Below are positions 16,202-24,880 of a stretch of DNA of 38,623 nucleotides, piece by piece. Numbering within the stretch: position 1 is the stretch's first letter; every line of letters begins with the position of its first letter. A model generated the notes under the pieces. The model searched no databases. It was not told the DNA's origin and worked only from the letters and a program-made list of their open reading frames with translations. Source of the stretch: Geobacillus icigianus (lineage in GTDB: Bacteria > Bacillota > Bacilli > Bacillales > Anoxybacillaceae); NCBI RefSeq assembly GCF_000750005.1, contig NZ_JPYA01000171.1:1-38623 (forward strand), written 5' to 3'. The position numbers were made by a program, and so were the translations under genes.

Positions 16202-18331
16202 TCAATGAAACAGCCCGCTTCGAACGACTTTTTCCTTTAGCGCGCGCATCCATGGACCCAATGGCCCCTTCAGCAAAAGTCCAGCCAAAAGCGCGGCGAC
16301 GGCAAATAGGAGAAGCCGCTTGACATCATGCTCGACATTTTCCCATACGATCCCGCCGACTGCCTCGCGCATAAAATCGATGGCATAAGTAAACGGCAGC
16401 CAAGGGGTGAACTGTTGGAAGAACGGAGGGACGAGCTCGACCGGATACGTGCCTCCCGCCCCGGCAATTTGCAAGACGAGCAGCACGATCGCCATCGCTT
16501 TTCCAACATTTCCGAACAAGGAGACAAGCGAAAAAACTACCGCCATAAAGACAAAGCCGCACAAAAGACCAAACGCCATGAACCATCCCGGTTCACGGAC
16601 GAAAATATTCGGCAAGACAAACGCCGATCCCGCTGTGACGACCATCACCTGCAAAGCATTCAACGTCCAAAATGTCAACAGCCGTCCGACATATCTTTCT
16701 CGCTCATGCGCTTCCGAAAACGAAGAAGGTTCGGTCGACAAGACGGAAACAAGCAACAAACACCCTACCCATATGGCTAGGACCGTGTAAAATGGGTTCA
16801 TGCCTGAACCGTAGTTCGGCAACGGGAACAAGCGGAACGTCTGCACATCAACCGGATGGGCTAAAAACGCCCCTTTCGCCCGAGGATCTTGTTTCAACAG
16901 GCGAATCAGTTCATCGATGTTCGTTTCACTTTTTATTTTCGAGAGAAAAGCGGCCAGCTCGCGAACTTGCCGGGAAAGAAAGGGATATTGAGCGCGAGCG
17001 GTCTTCAGCGCTTGCTGGGCGGCCGCCAAATCACGGTCGGTCGTTGCCAACCATTGCTTCGCTTCATTTAACTCTTGATTCATGCGGAGGAGAGTTTGCT
17101 TCGCCTGATGCACTTGCTTCTCCGCTTGATCCCATTTCGCTCGCAACAACGGCAACAACCGTCGGCGATAGGCTTGATCAAGTTGCTGCGCCTGCGCGTC
17201 CAATGAATGGAGTTGTTGACGCAGCTCATCGATTTGTCTTTCGGCATCTGTCGGATGCTGTCTCACTAGTCGGGCAGATTCTTGAACCGATGCCAATGTC
17301 CGCTCGATACGGCTCACGGCGCGCTCGACAAGTTGCAGCGAAGAAGGCTCGACAGCCCCCTCCCACGTTCGCAATATTCGACGCAACCGCTGAACCAACG
17401 AGTCGGCGTCTGTGGCAGCCTGTTCGACAAGAGTTGCCCAGCGCGCCCGCGTTTCCGGCGTATCGGGAAGCTGCGGCGTCTGTTCGGCAAAGGAAAGAGG
17501 AAAGGAGCGGAGCGTCTCAACCGTCATTTCCACCGGCTTTTCCCATAAGGAAAAAGAAGACCGGACTTGCGTGAACATCTTCTCAATGTGGTTCATCCAT
17601 TCGAAACCGCGTTGCACCGCGATTTTGGCGTCCGGCAGAAGCTCGCGGCCTGTACGAATCAATGCTCTCGCCTCCCTTACATCGCGATCCAAAGCTTCCA
17701 ATTGGCGCTCAATTACCGGCAATTCATGTTCGAGACGAAAAACGAGCGCCTCAACGCGGCGAATGGCAGGAAGTTGCTGTTCTAGCGTCACTCCCGCTTG
17801 ACGAAACAAGGAAAACAACGCGGTGTTCACCACTCTTGCAAATTCATCGCTGACTTGCGCTGACAACGTGCTTGCTCCGCGTTCGGTGATTTTGGGGGCG
17901 ATAGCGTTTTGTTTGTCATTTTCATAATAGTAAATCACCGCCCTCTGCGGACGCTCTTCGACTACAGTTGCCAATTTAGCGGAGAAATCAGCTGGAATGA
18001 TGATCGTCGCGAAGTACGCTCCACTCTCGACGCCTTCCATTCCTTGTTTCCGCGTGACAAATCGCCACCCTAACTGATGGTTCGTTTTTAAGGTGCGGAT
18101 GATCTCATCGCCAGCGTGAAACCGGCGACCGGCGAGCTCCGCCCCGCGGTCTTCGTTCACTACGCCGACCGGTAAATGCGCTGTATGAGCGTAAGGGTCG
18201 ATCGAAGCCTCTACATTGATCCAAGCGTAAAGCGACGGGAGAATAATCAGACCAAGAGCCAAGGTGGCAGCCACCCAGTTGGTCATGAGATGTTTCAAGT
18301 CGTTCACATAAATGCGCCATGCTTGTTTCAC
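16202..18331 (-). CDS. YhgE/Pip-family membrane protein
   Basis: A 709-residue protein of the YhgE/Pip (phage infection protein-like) family, distantly related to ABC-2 permeases. One N-terminal helix follows MKQAWRIYVNDLKHLMTNWV. A large extracytoplasmic domain comes next, with the family motif PVGVVNEDRGA (about 54-64) and YFATIIIPADFSAKL, then a long helical coiled-coil middle (about 190-470). Five to six C-terminal helices close the chain, with LPFTYAIDFMREAVGG near 640-655. B. subtilis YhgE is of similar size (775). The GTG start follows AAAAGGAAG. The family includes the lactococcal phage receptor Pip and ESX-linked proteins; the cellular role is not settled. No ESX genes are nearby. 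Confidence 0.9.
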   Translation of the reverse strand: MKQAWRIYVNDLKHLMTNWVAATLALGLIILPSLYAWINVEASIDPYAHTAHLPVGVVNEDRGAELAGRRFHAGDEIIRTLKTNHQLGWRFVTRKQGMEGVESGAYFATIIIPADFSAKLATVVEERPQRAVIYYYENDKQNAIAPKITERGASTLSAQVSDEFARVVNTALFSLFRQAGVTLEQQLPAIRRVEALVFRLEHELPVIERQLEALDRDVREARALIRTGRELLPDAKIAVQRGFEWMNHIEKMFTQVRSSFSLWEKPVEMTVETLRSFPLSFAEQTPQLPDTPETRARWATLVEQAATDADSLVQRLRRILRTWEGAVEPSSLQLVERAVSRIERTLASVQESARLVRQHPTDAERQIDELRQQLHSLDAQAQQLDQAYRRRLLPLLRAKWDQAEKQVHQAKQTLLRMNQELNEAKQWLATTDRDLAAAQQALKTARAQYPFLSRQVRELAAFLSKIKSETNIDELIRLLKQDPRAKGAFLAHPVDVQTFRLFPLPNYGSGMNPFYTVLAIWVGCLLLVSVLSTEPSSFSEAHERERYVGRLLTFWTLNALQVMVVTAGSAFVLPNIFVREPGWFMAFGLLCGFVFMAVVFSLVSLFGNVGKAMAIVLLVLQIAGAGGTYPVELVPPFFQQFTPWLPFTYAIDFMREAVGGIVWENVEHDVKRLLLFAVAALLAGLLLKGPLGPWMRALKEKVVRSGLFH

Positions 18332-18424
18332 TTTGATCCGCTTCCTTTTCTTTTCAGTCGATCATGCTGTTGTTAGTATGAGCGGATCATGGGAAAATGA
18401 AACCTACCTAGCCCATCCTGCTGT

Positions 18425-18859
18425 TCATTTGCGAAAAAAAAGCCAAAGCGCCAAAAACAGAAACCCCATGGCGGCGAAGCGCGTCCAATCAAACGGGATG
18501 CGCTGTCCGCCGAACAATCCGAAATGATCAACAAGCGAACTCATCACGAGCTGTCCGGCGATCACGGCCACCAATGAATTGGCAACGCCAAGTTTCGGAA
18601 CGATGAGCACCATAACAAACACGTAAAAAGCGCCGAGAATGCCGCCCGTCAGCTGCCATTTCGGCACGGAAAACATGGCGATGAGCTCGCCTTTTCCGAA
18701 AAACAACTGCACGAAAAATAAGACGATCGTTCCGATGAAAAACGAAACGAACGCCCCTTCAAGCACCCCGACCCGTCTGCCGAGGCCGCCGTTCACCCCC
18801 GCCTGTACGGAAACGGCCATCCCGGCCGCTAAAGCCATCGTCATCCATAACCACTTCAT
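18425..18859 (-). CDS. DMT-family transporter, YdcZ type
   Basis: A 144-residue membrane protein with five hydrophobic helices, matching the half-size DMT family (YdcZ, formerly DUF606). Typical elements are AVSVQAGVNGGLGRRVG (about 15-31), the SFFIGTIVLFFVQLFFGK helix, and GQLVMSSLVDHFGLFG (about 101-116). Members probably work as dimers and export small metabolites; the substrate is unknown. The ATG follows AGGAGG by 9 nt. It stands alone between the YhgE-like gene and the broken chrA gene. Confidence 0.85.
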   Translation of the reverse strand: MKWLWMTMALAAGMAVSVQAGVNGGLGRRVGVLEGAFVSFFIGTIVLFFVQLFFGKGELIAMFSVPKWQLTGGILGAFYVFVMVLIVPKLGVANSLVAVIAGQLVMSSLVDHFGLFGGQRIPFDWTRFAAMGFLFLALWLFFRK

Positions 18860-19160
18860 CCACCTTTTCCTCCTTTTTCTCTATCCTCTTTGCTGGACAT
18901 ACGTCCGATTCAAGCCAAACACGCTCTTTCTCGCGAACAGGAAGCGAAAAAAGCGATGAAAAGGAGCCGGCCGCTTCCTCGTCTTGTCGCCCCGTTAGGA
19001 AACGTTCTGGCATCGGCTTTTCGTTTTCCATCATCGGCCATGAGGCAGAGACGAGCGCAATGAGCCTTTATCAAGCTTCGAACGTCAGCGGGCGAACGTG
19101 GATCGATAGAGAAGCGGCTCTGAAACGCAACCAATGCCCTCTGTCCGTTAGCGGCCAAAA
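18860..19160. other. Intergenic stretch without a gene
   Basis: About 300 bp. No frame with both family character and a ribosome site was seen on either strand. It may be the decayed 3' flank of the chrA pseudogene. Confidence 0.5.
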
Positions 19161-20367
19161 TCAACCGAACAGCACGCGAATCCAGCCGCCGATGAAGGAA
19201 ACGAGAACAACCGCCCACGCCGGCCACTTCCAGACGGCAAGCAACAGAAAGGCGCCGAGGGTAAAGGCAAAATCGGCCGGCTCGTTCACCGCCTTTGTCC
19301 AAATCGGATCATACAGCGCCGCAAGCAAAATCCCGACGACAGCAGCGTTAATGCCGGCGAGCGCCGCTTGGAAGCGCGGCTGATGGCGAAGCCAGTGCCA
19401 AAATGGAAACGCGCCGAGCACAAGCAAAAATGAAGGGGGGGAAAATGCCGATGGTAGCGACAAGCGCGCCTTTCCAGCCGAACGCAACCATGCCGATGTA
19501 CGCAGCCAAGGTAAACAGCGGCCCCGGAACGGCCTGCGCGGCGCTGTAGCCAGCTAAAAATTGATCGGCGGTGACCCAACCCTTGCGGCACCACTTCCGC
19601 TTCCAAAAGCGGCAGCACGACATGCCCACCACCAAACACGAGCGCCCCCCCGCTTGGTAAAAGCTGTCAAACAGCGCCCGAAGCGGCGAATGAACCCAAG
19701 CGTGGGCAAGCGGCAGCGCGACAAGCAGCACGGCAAACAAGGAAAGCAACAGAAAACCGGTGGAACGGCGAATGAAAGGCGTGATGCCCACGGAAGTCGG
19801 CTCGACGGTTTGGCGACGTCCAACCGCGCCGATGGCCCCGGCGATAGCGATCACCGCCGCTTGGCTCCATGCCCCCGGCATGAGAAGCACGGCGATCGCC
19901 GCTGCGGCCGCAAGCGTGGCCTCCAAGCGGTCGGCAGCGAATTTGCGCGCCATCTCCCATACCGCCTGAGCGACGACCGCGACAGCCGCCAACAGCAAGC
20001 CGTGCATCCAGTCCGCCTCTTCCCACGAAGCATGTTGCAGCCAGACGGCAACCAAACTAAGCGCAACCGCCGACGGCAATGTAAACCCTAGCCAAGCCGC
20101 CAGCGCCCCCCAGACGCCGGCGCGCATCAGCCCGATGCCGATGCCGACCTGGCTGCTGGCCGGGCCAAGGAGAAATTGGCAAAGGGCGACGAGATCGGCG
20201 TACGTTTTGTCCTCGATCCATTTTCTTCGTTTCACGTACTCTTCATAAAAATAGCCAAGATGGGCCACCGGACCGCCAAACGACGTCAAGCCAAGGCGGA
20301 GCGCCGTGATCCCGACCTCAAAGACGGAGCCTCGTCGGTCTCCTGCCCGTTGATCCTTTTCAGTCAT
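19161..20367 (-). pseudogene. chrA: Chromate transporter ChrA broken by three frameshifts
   Basis: The parts add up to a full-length CHR-family protein (about 390 residues, two homologous halves). The intact N-half has the hallmark LGLTSFGGPVAHLGYF and LCQFLLGPASSQVGIG. In the C-half a 7-G run near 19645-19651 throws the frame, and the family motif VFGGGHVVLPLLEAEVVPQG is readable only in another frame. An extra T near 19587 restores the frame for WVTADQFLAGYSAAQAVPGP. A 7-C run near 19435-19441 then breaks it again, and the C-terminal FLLVLGAFPFWHWL... continues in a third frame to 19161. Start and ribosome site (AAAGGAG) are intact. It is either a decayed gene or a sequence with homopolymer errors. 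Confidence 0.82.
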
Positions 20368-20441
20368 GGATCCTGCTCCTTTCGTTCACGAGATGGTCAT
20401 GCTACAATCATATCATCATTCACGAGAGGAGAGGAGAGAAG

Positions 20442-20948
20442 ATGATGAACGTTCGAACGATGGCGACCAACGGTTTGATCGCCGCCGTGTACATCGCGGT
20501 GACGGCGCTCATTCAGCCGTTTGGCTTTACGAACATTCAGTTTCGCGTATCAGAACTATTGAATCACTTAGTCGTATTTCGCCCAACATACGCCATTGGC
20601 ATCGTGCTTGGGGTCTTTTTCGCCAATTTATTTTTCTCACCGATCGGCGCGTATGATCTCGTATTCGGCGTCGGCCAGTCGGTGCTGGCGCTTCTGATCA
20701 CGATCGTTTCCATGCGCTATGTCAAGAACGTTTGGGCGCGTATGGCGGTCAATACGTTGTCGTTTACCGTCACGATGGGTCTTATCGCCCTTGAATTAAA
20801 GCTCGCGCTCGGTTTTCCGTTTTGGCTCACATGGCTGACGACGTCCATCGGCGAATTTGTCGTTATGGCACTCGGCGCGCCGATCATGTACGCTGTTGGC
20901 CGCCGCTTAGCGCGGGAGCTGTTCAATTCCTCCCATCAAAACCGGTAG
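20442..20948 (+). CDS. queT: QueT-family transporter, probable queuosine-precursor uptake
   Basis: A 168-residue integral membrane protein of the QueT family (ECF substrate-binding S component, formerly DUF988). The family pattern is visible: helix 1 TNGLIAAVYIAVTALIQPFG, then IQFRVSELLNHLVVFRPTYA (about 31-50), GVFFANLFFSPIGAYDLVFG (about 57-76) and LTWLTTSIGEFVVMALGAPI. S components bind queuine or preQ1-type bases and use a shared ECF energising module encoded elsewhere. ATG 20442 follows GAGGAGAGGAGAGAAG. It is divergent from chrA with only 74 bp between starts, so there is no room for a full preQ1 riboswitch plus promoter, and none was recognised. Confidence 0.88.
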   Translation: MMNVRTMATNGLIAAVYIAVTALIQPFGFTNIQFRVSELLNHLVVFRPTYAIGIVLGVFFANLFFSPIGAYDLVFGVGQSVLALLITIVSMRYVKNVWARMAVNTLSFTVTMGLIALELKLALGFPFWLTWLTTSIGEFVVMALGAPIMYAVGRRLARELFNSSHQNR

Positions 20949-20950
20949 CC

Positions 20951-20972
20951 GCCCCCTTGCGCCTTAGGGGGC
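20951..20972 (+). terminator. Terminator hairpin of queT
   Basis: GCCCCCTT and TAGGGGGC form a stem just after the stop codon; the downstream T-tract is weak (TCGCTTC). Confidence 0.65.
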
Positions 20973-21011
20973 TCGCTTCATTCGAAAGGCGCATTCCTCG
21001 TAGGCCCGCAA

Positions 21012-21042
21012 GGAAAGCCTTAATCAACCGTACGGGCTTTCC
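21012..21042 (-). terminator. Possible terminator of the DMT operon
   Basis: GGAAAGCC and GGGCTTTCC (one unpaired base) flank a 14-nt loop just past the stop at 21056 on the minus strand. Confidence 0.45.
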
Positions 21043-21055
21043 ATATCCATTTTGA

Positions 21056-21313
21056 TTACGGCATCGAACGAACAGCCCATTCAATGACCAGCGACATCAC
21101 AGCAAGCAAGATGACTCTCGCCGTCGTGATCTTCAGCGCCCTTCGCCATCTTGGCGGTAGACCCCGCCCCGCCCGAAGAACAGCAAGGCCGACCGCGATT
21201 CCGTCCACCCACATAAAAAAGCCGGCCGGGGTGACAAGTTGGCGCCAATCGCTGATCCAAGCGTAGATGATAAGCATCTGGCAGACAAGCAGAACGCATA
21301 CGATGATTCTCAC
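21056..21313 (-). CDS. Small membrane protein coupled to a DMT exporter
   Basis: An 85-residue protein with two or three hydrophobic helices: MRIIVCVLLVCQMLIIYAW, GFFMWVDGIAVGLAVL, and a C-terminal VILLAVMSLVIEWAV. It starts at a GTG that overlaps the stop of the upstream exporter gene (GTGA), so the two are co-translated. I do not recognise a family. It may be an accessory subunit of the exporter. Confidence 0.65.
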   Translation of the reverse strand: MRIIVCVLLVCQMLIIYAWISDWRQLVTPAGFFMWVDGIAVGLAVLRAGRGLPPRWRRALKITTARVILLAVMSLVIEWAVRSMP

Positions 21314-22311
21314 GGTTCTCCCCCCGCCCGATCGAGGCGCCGCGCTGTTGAAATGGGCAGCGCCGGACGTTTCACCGTTCTTGTCGATTCGAAGCTATGC
21401 CAGCAAATCCCGATGATGATGATGGCCAAACCAACGACCGCCCATCCGTTTGGAAGCGGAGTGGACAAGAACAGTACTTCACCGATGACGGCAAACATGA
21501 CTTCCGCGGACTGCGTCGCTTCCACAGCGGCCAGTTTTCGCTCGTTCCCTTTGGCCCGATCGGTAGCGATAAAAAACAATGTCGTCGCGATGACCCCGGA
21601 ACTCATGGCCACGATGAACGACTGCATCGTTTGCCCCACCGACGGCGTCCCTGATGTCAGCCAGCCCATCAACGCGACCACCAGCCAAAACGGCAGACTG
21701 GCCATCGTCATCCCCCATACGCGTTGAAACGCATCAAGGCGCCCGGCACAATGTTCGATCATCTTCCGATTGCCAAGCGGATACGCAAACGCCGCAACCA
21801 ACACCGGAAAAACCCCTAGTACCATTTCGCTCCATGTCAGGTGACCGGCTTGCTGGAACTGGATCAGAACGACGCCGAACAAAATGAAAAGCGAAATGAA
21901 AAGCGCCCGTTTTTCAATCGGACGGCGTACGGACATCGTTCCGTTTGGCGTTTCGATAGTTTTCGTAAACAGCGGGCTAAGCAGAACACCAGCCACAATC
22001 GTGCACTGCCATGTCCCGGCCACAAGCCACCCCGGCCCATAGGCAGCCGCATAAGTGAGCGGCGCGTAAAACAAGCCGAATCCGACCGTCCCCCAAGTGA
22101 TCCACACCCGCGGATGGCGCTTCATGTCCTGCCAAACCGGGCGAATGTTGCGGCGGAACAGAACGATAACAAATAGCAGCGGCGCCATAAAGAAAAAGCG
22201 AAGCGACGAACTCCACAGCCAGCTGCCGCCAGCCAGCTCCATGGATCGATTCAAGATGAACGTGACGGCAAAAAAGAACGAAGCGATAAGACCGATGGGT
22301 ATTTCCCGCAT
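21310..22311 (-). CDS. DMT-superfamily multidrug-resistance-type efflux protein
   Basis: A 333-residue membrane protein with ten predicted helices in two halves, of the multidrug-resistance-efflux branch of the drug/metabolite transporter superfamily. It opens with a typical EamA-like helix MREIPIGLIASFFFAVTFIL, then NRSMELAGGSWLWSSSLRFF. The second half ends at about residue 310 with a charged tail (SFESTRTVKRPALPISTARR). The substrate is unknown. The ATG follows GGGGAGAG. It heads a two-gene operon with a small membrane protein. It lies beside a remnant of an OsmC gene and a repeat copy, which suggests the flank has been rearranged. Confidence 0.8.
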   Translation of the reverse strand: MREIPIGLIASFFFAVTFILNRSMELAGGSWLWSSSLRFFFMAPLLFVIVLFRRNIRPVWQDMKRHPRVWITWGTVGFGLFYAPLTYAAAYGPGWLVAGTWQCTIVAGVLLSPLFTKTIETPNGTMSVRRPIEKRALFISLFILFGVVLIQFQQAGHLTWSEMVLGVFPVLVAAFAYPLGNRKMIEHCAGRLDAFQRVWGMTMASLPFWLVVALMGWLTSGTPSVGQTMQSFIVAMSSGVIATTLFFIATDRAKGNERKLAAVEATQSAEVMFAVIGEVLFLSTPLPNGWAVVGLAIIIIGICWHSFESTRTVKRPALPISTARRLDRAGGEP

Positions 22312-22437
22312 CGCTGGTCTCTCCCCTTGTTTGATCGTATTCGCTAGGTGGCGGAATGACTTTATTTTATCGTATTATTAGGAATTTTTCTATTTGTTTT
22401 GTTGATTATTTAGAACATAGTTTTGTTAGATTATTAT

Positions 22438-22629
22438 GAAGAGGGAAACCAACCGAACATGGTTGCACCGAGCGACAATCCGATCAACATGGTATTCATT
22501 ATTGATATTGACTCTCCTTCCGATCCAAAAAACGTCCAAGCCTTGATGGAACACGTTGAACGTGTCTGCCCGGTCAAAGACACCTTGAGGGGCATGCCTA
22601 CAGTAGTCATAACACTGAAACGGAAAAGA
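22438..22629 (+). pseudogene. C-terminal remnant of an OsmC-family protein
   Basis: The plus-strand frame contains SDPKNVQALMEHVERVCPVK, then DTLRGMPTVVITLKRK. This is the characteristic end of OsmC/Ohr-type thiol peroxidases, where the catalytic second cysteine lies in a CPVSNTL-like motif (here CPVKDTL). The N-terminal part with the first cysteine is absent; the sequence upstream is AT-rich and non-coding. The fragment ends at 22629, exactly where the dispersed repeat begins. It cannot be functional. Family recognition is by motif only. Confidence 0.6.
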
Positions 22630-22699
22630 TCCACGGGGAGCGCGATCTGCCCTCCATCCGGGGATGAAAATCCACGCCAGTTCGGCATTTGCACAGAAA
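22628..22699 (+). repeat. Dispersed repeat family B, copy B
   Basis: GATCTGCCCTCCATCCGGGG followed by ATGAAAATCC and CAGTTCGGCATTTGCACAG. This is closest to the copy at 29951-30025, with which it shares the right-hand half as well as the core. Confidence 0.7.
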
Positions 22700-22741
22700 G
22701 GCTGCCTGGAAAAGTCTCGTGATGATCTTTCCAGACAGCCT
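22699..22741 (+). terminator. Long hairpin after repeat copy B
   Basis: AGGCTGCCTGGAAAAG pairs with CTTTCCAGACAGCCT (about 14 of 15 positions) around a 12-nt loop. No T-tract. It could be part of the repeat unit or a terminator for the minus-strand operon. Confidence 0.5.
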
Positions 22742-22883
22742 CTGTATGGCTTATCCGTATGCCGTTGTGCGTTTTACGGCTCCTGCACAAAGCAGTCCCA
22801 TGGAAAGTCTGGTGATCGGATTCCTCTGCTTGTCAATCTGCATCGCTGATGATTGTTGGATTGTCGGCAAGGCGGCGAGTTTC

Positions 22884-23135
22884 TTACCGAAATTCTTCAT
22901 GAGCATTATTGGTAAACGTCGGGATGTAGCCGTCATAACGCGGCGGAATGCGGACGGTCAGCTTGTTGCCCGTTTGAGTAATTTTCCGCTCGCTCGTATA
23001 CGCCGCGATGATGAAATTGTCCGTTGGGTTGAACACTTCCAGCGCCATGACGCCGCCGCTGTGCGGGGTGAAAATGATCGGCGTATGATGCTCTTGCACA
23101 AGGCGTTTGGTGTTCACCGCTGTTTCGTTCGGCAA
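22884..23135 (-). CDS. Small hypothetical protein with TTG start
   Basis: An 83-residue protein (MPNETAVNTKRLVQEHHTPI...). The start is a TTG placed about 5 nt after a very strong AGGAGGAGG, so translation is likely. The sequence is protein-like, with balanced composition and segments GGVMALEVFNPTDNFIIAAY and KLTVRIPPRYDGYIPTF that look like beta strands. There is no membrane helix or signal. I do not recognise a family. It follows the acyl-CoA operon on the same strand with a gap of 76 bp and may be its last gene. Confidence 0.6.
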   Translation of the reverse strand: MPNETAVNTKRLVQEHHTPIIFTPHSGGVMALEVFNPTDNFIIAAYTSERKITQTGNKLTVRIPPRYDGYIPTFTNNAHEEFR

Positions 23136-23211
23136 ATATTCCTCCTCCTTTTTCAGCGTTCCGTCCCGCGGCTTGGGAAGCGGGCCCCCACCTCATTCAG
23201 TGGAAAAACCC

Positions 23212-23616
23212 TCACTCATACAGCGCAAAAACTAGTTCGCCTTTGACGACATCCTTCCCGTGTTGATTGACGGCGGCGACCGCAAAGCGGATCGTTTTCT
23301 CATCCTTTTCTTTGACCGTCGCCGTCAATGTGACGACATCGTTTAAAAACACCATCGATTGAAAGCGAACGAAATAATCTTGGACAAACCCTTCTTCGTA
23401 GTACGGCGTAAACAGCTTTACCAAATTTCCCATCGTCCACATGCCGTGGGCGATAATCCCGGGTAGACCGGCTTTTTTCGCCTCTTCATCAATCGTATGG
23501 ATCGGGTTGTAATCGCCGGAGGCGCCGGCATATTTAATCAAATCAAGCCGGGATACCGGCGGAAGCGTCACTTCGGGAAGCGATTGCCCCACTTGCCATT
23601 CGCGAATCGTCGTCAT
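23212..23616 (-). CDS. MaoC-type enoyl-CoA hydratase subunit
   Basis: A 134-residue hot-dog-fold protein with the (R)-hydratase signature ASGDYNPIHTIDEEAKKAG, giving catalytic Asp35 and His40, followed by IIAHGMW. The reaction is reversible hydration of trans-2-enoyl-CoA (or -ACP) to the (R)-3-hydroxy form. Its ATG overlaps the stop of the next upstream gene (ATGA), which encodes a MaoC-like N-domain. Such split pairs form heterodimers like HadAB, with the catalytic residues on this subunit. It fits between the SDR reductase and acyl-CoA dehydrogenase of the same operon. Confidence 0.88.
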   Translation of the reverse strand: MTTIREWQVGQSLPEVTLPPVSRLDLIKYAGASGDYNPIHTIDEEAKKAGLPGIIAHGMWTMGNLVKLFTPYYEEGFVQDYFVRFQSMVFLNDVVTLTATVKEKDEKTIRFAVAAVNQHGKDVVKGELVFALYE

Positions 23617-24062
23617 ACGCTCATCGCCTTTCTTACCGCTTCATTGATGATGATGGTCGAAGTTGATGTGAAAACAAGGTTCCCTTCTGCGTCTTCGCCG
23701 TTGTTGGCGATCACTAAAAAGCCGAGCTGTCCCATGCTGCTTTGCTTTTCATAGTAATCTTTTACTTCGGCGTAGCAGTACAGCTCTTCGCCGACAAACA
23801 GCGGACGCTCGTAATGGAAGCGCTGCTCGCCGTGAATGAGCCCTTTTGCCGGCAGCTTCAATCCTTCAATGACGCCGTAGTCAAACACGCGCGGAAACGT
23901 CGGCGGGGCGATATTGCGCCCGTAGCGCGACCGTTTTCCTGTTTCTTCATCCCAATATATCGGATTCGGATCGCCGATCGCTTCGGCAAATTTTTTCACC
24001 GCGCCGCGTTCGACGACGTTTTTGATTTTCTTTGACCGTTTGCCGATCTCTCCTTGGTACAT
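23613..24062 (-). CDS. MaoC N-terminal-type dehydratase/hydratase subunit
   Basis: A 149-residue hot-dog protein of the FAS1-like dehydratase (MaoC_dehydrat_N) type. It has AVKKFAEAIGDPNPIYWDEE (about 21-40), APPTFPRVFDYGV, and LIHGEQRFHYERPLFVGEEL. The GDPNPIYWD segment lacks the catalytic His of full MaoC hydratases, as expected for the structural partner in a split hydratase. It is translationally coupled to the catalytic subunit downstream. The ATG follows GAGGAGGGC. The substrate chain length cannot be read. Confidence 0.87.
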   Translation of the reverse strand: MYQGEIGKRSKKIKNVVERGAVKKFAEAIGDPNPIYWDEETGKRSRYGRNIAPPTFPRVFDYGVIEGLKLPAKGLIHGEQRFHYERPLFVGEELYCYAEVKDYYEKQSSMGQLGFLVIANNGEDAEGNLVFTSTSTIIINEAVRKAMSV

Positions 24063-24080
24063 CGTCCGCCCTCCTCGCCT

Positions 24081-24845
24081 TCAACATTTCGGGCCGCCGG
24101 CGACATACAGCACTTGGCCGTTGACGAACGATGATTGTTCGTCGGCGAAAAATGCGACCGCGTTGGCGATATCTTCCGGGCGGCCGCTGCGTCCGACCGG
24201 GATGGTGGCGACGCTTGCCTGAATGAGCTGCTCAAACGAAATGCCGAGCCGCTCAGCGGTTGCTTTCGTCATGTCAGTCTCAATGAACCCTGGCGCGACG
24301 GCGTTCGTCGTGATGCCAAATTTGCCAAGCTCAATCGCCAGCGTTTTTGTAAACCCTTGAATGCCGGCTTTCGCCGCCGAATAGTTCGCTTGGCCGCGGT
24401 TGCCGAGCGCTGAGGTCGATGAAATGTTGATAATGCGCCCGTATCCTTTTTCAACCATATATTTTTGCGCGGCGCGCGCGCAGTAAAACGCCCCTTTCAA
24501 ATGGACGTCCATGACGGTTTGCCAGTCGTCGTCGGTCATTTTAAACAGCAAGTTGTCGCGGATGACGCCGGCGTTGTTGACGAGAATATCGAGCGAGCCG
24601 AATCGGTCGACGACCTCTTGCATCGTTGTTTCCACTTGTTCGCGGTCGGTGACGCTCGCCACTTTGGCGTAAACGTCATACCCTTTTTCCCGCAGCTCGG
24701 CGGCCGTCGCTTCAAGCGCTTCGGCGTTTAAGTCGATGAACGCCACCTTGGCCCCCTCTTCCGCGAAGCGGGTGACAACCGCCTTGCCGATGCCGCGGCT
24801 CCCCCCGGTCACAAATGCCACTCTTCCCGCAAATCGTTGGCTCAT
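24081..24845 (-). CDS. FabG-like short-chain dehydrogenase/reductase
   Basis: A 254-residue classical SDR with cofactor loop TGGSRGIG (13-20), NNAG (90-93), active-site Ser near 142-143 and YSAAK (155-159). The C-terminal VAPGFIETDM is typical of 3-oxoacyl-ACP/CoA reductases. In this operon it most likely oxidises the 3-hydroxyacyl-CoA made by the MaoC pair, or reduces 3-ketoacyl-CoA; direction cannot be decided from sequence. An Asp after the second beta strand (FIDLN, 37-41) suggests a preference for NAD(H). The ATG follows AAGGAGG. It is not in a fatty-acid synthesis context (no acpP or fabD nearby), so I leave the symbol empty. Confidence 0.9.
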   Translation of the reverse strand: MSQRFAGRVAFVTGGSRGIGKAVVTRFAEEGAKVAFIDLNAEALEATAAELREKGYDVYAKVASVTDREQVETTMQEVVDRFGSLDILVNNAGVIRDNLLFKMTDDDWQTVMDVHLKGAFYCARAAQKYMVEKGYGRIINISSTSALGNRGQANYSAAKAGIQGFTKTLAIELGKFGITTNAVAPGFIETDMTKATAERLGISFEQLIQASVATIPVGRSGRPEDIANAVAFFADEQSSFVNGQVLYVAGGPKC

Positions 24846-24880
24846 TTTTTTCTCCTCCTTTTCGGTAACGCTTTCATTTT

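Noticed and set aside
16672..17574. 300-residue plus-strand frame
   Set aside because: It is antisense to the middle of the YhgE/Pip-like gene, has antisense-type composition (Arg/Pro/Ser-rich) and no ribosome site.
18759..19034. Minus-strand 91-residue frame upstream of the YdcZ-like gene
   Set aside because: Charged, low-complexity, overlaps the real gene start and has no ribosome site.
19286..19639. Separate small gene carrying FGGGHVVLPLL
   Set aside because: It is the shifted-frame piece of the broken chrA gene.
20368..20441. preQ1 riboswitch expected upstream of queT
   Set aside because: Only 74 bp separate the divergent starts, and no preQ1 aptamer pattern was seen.
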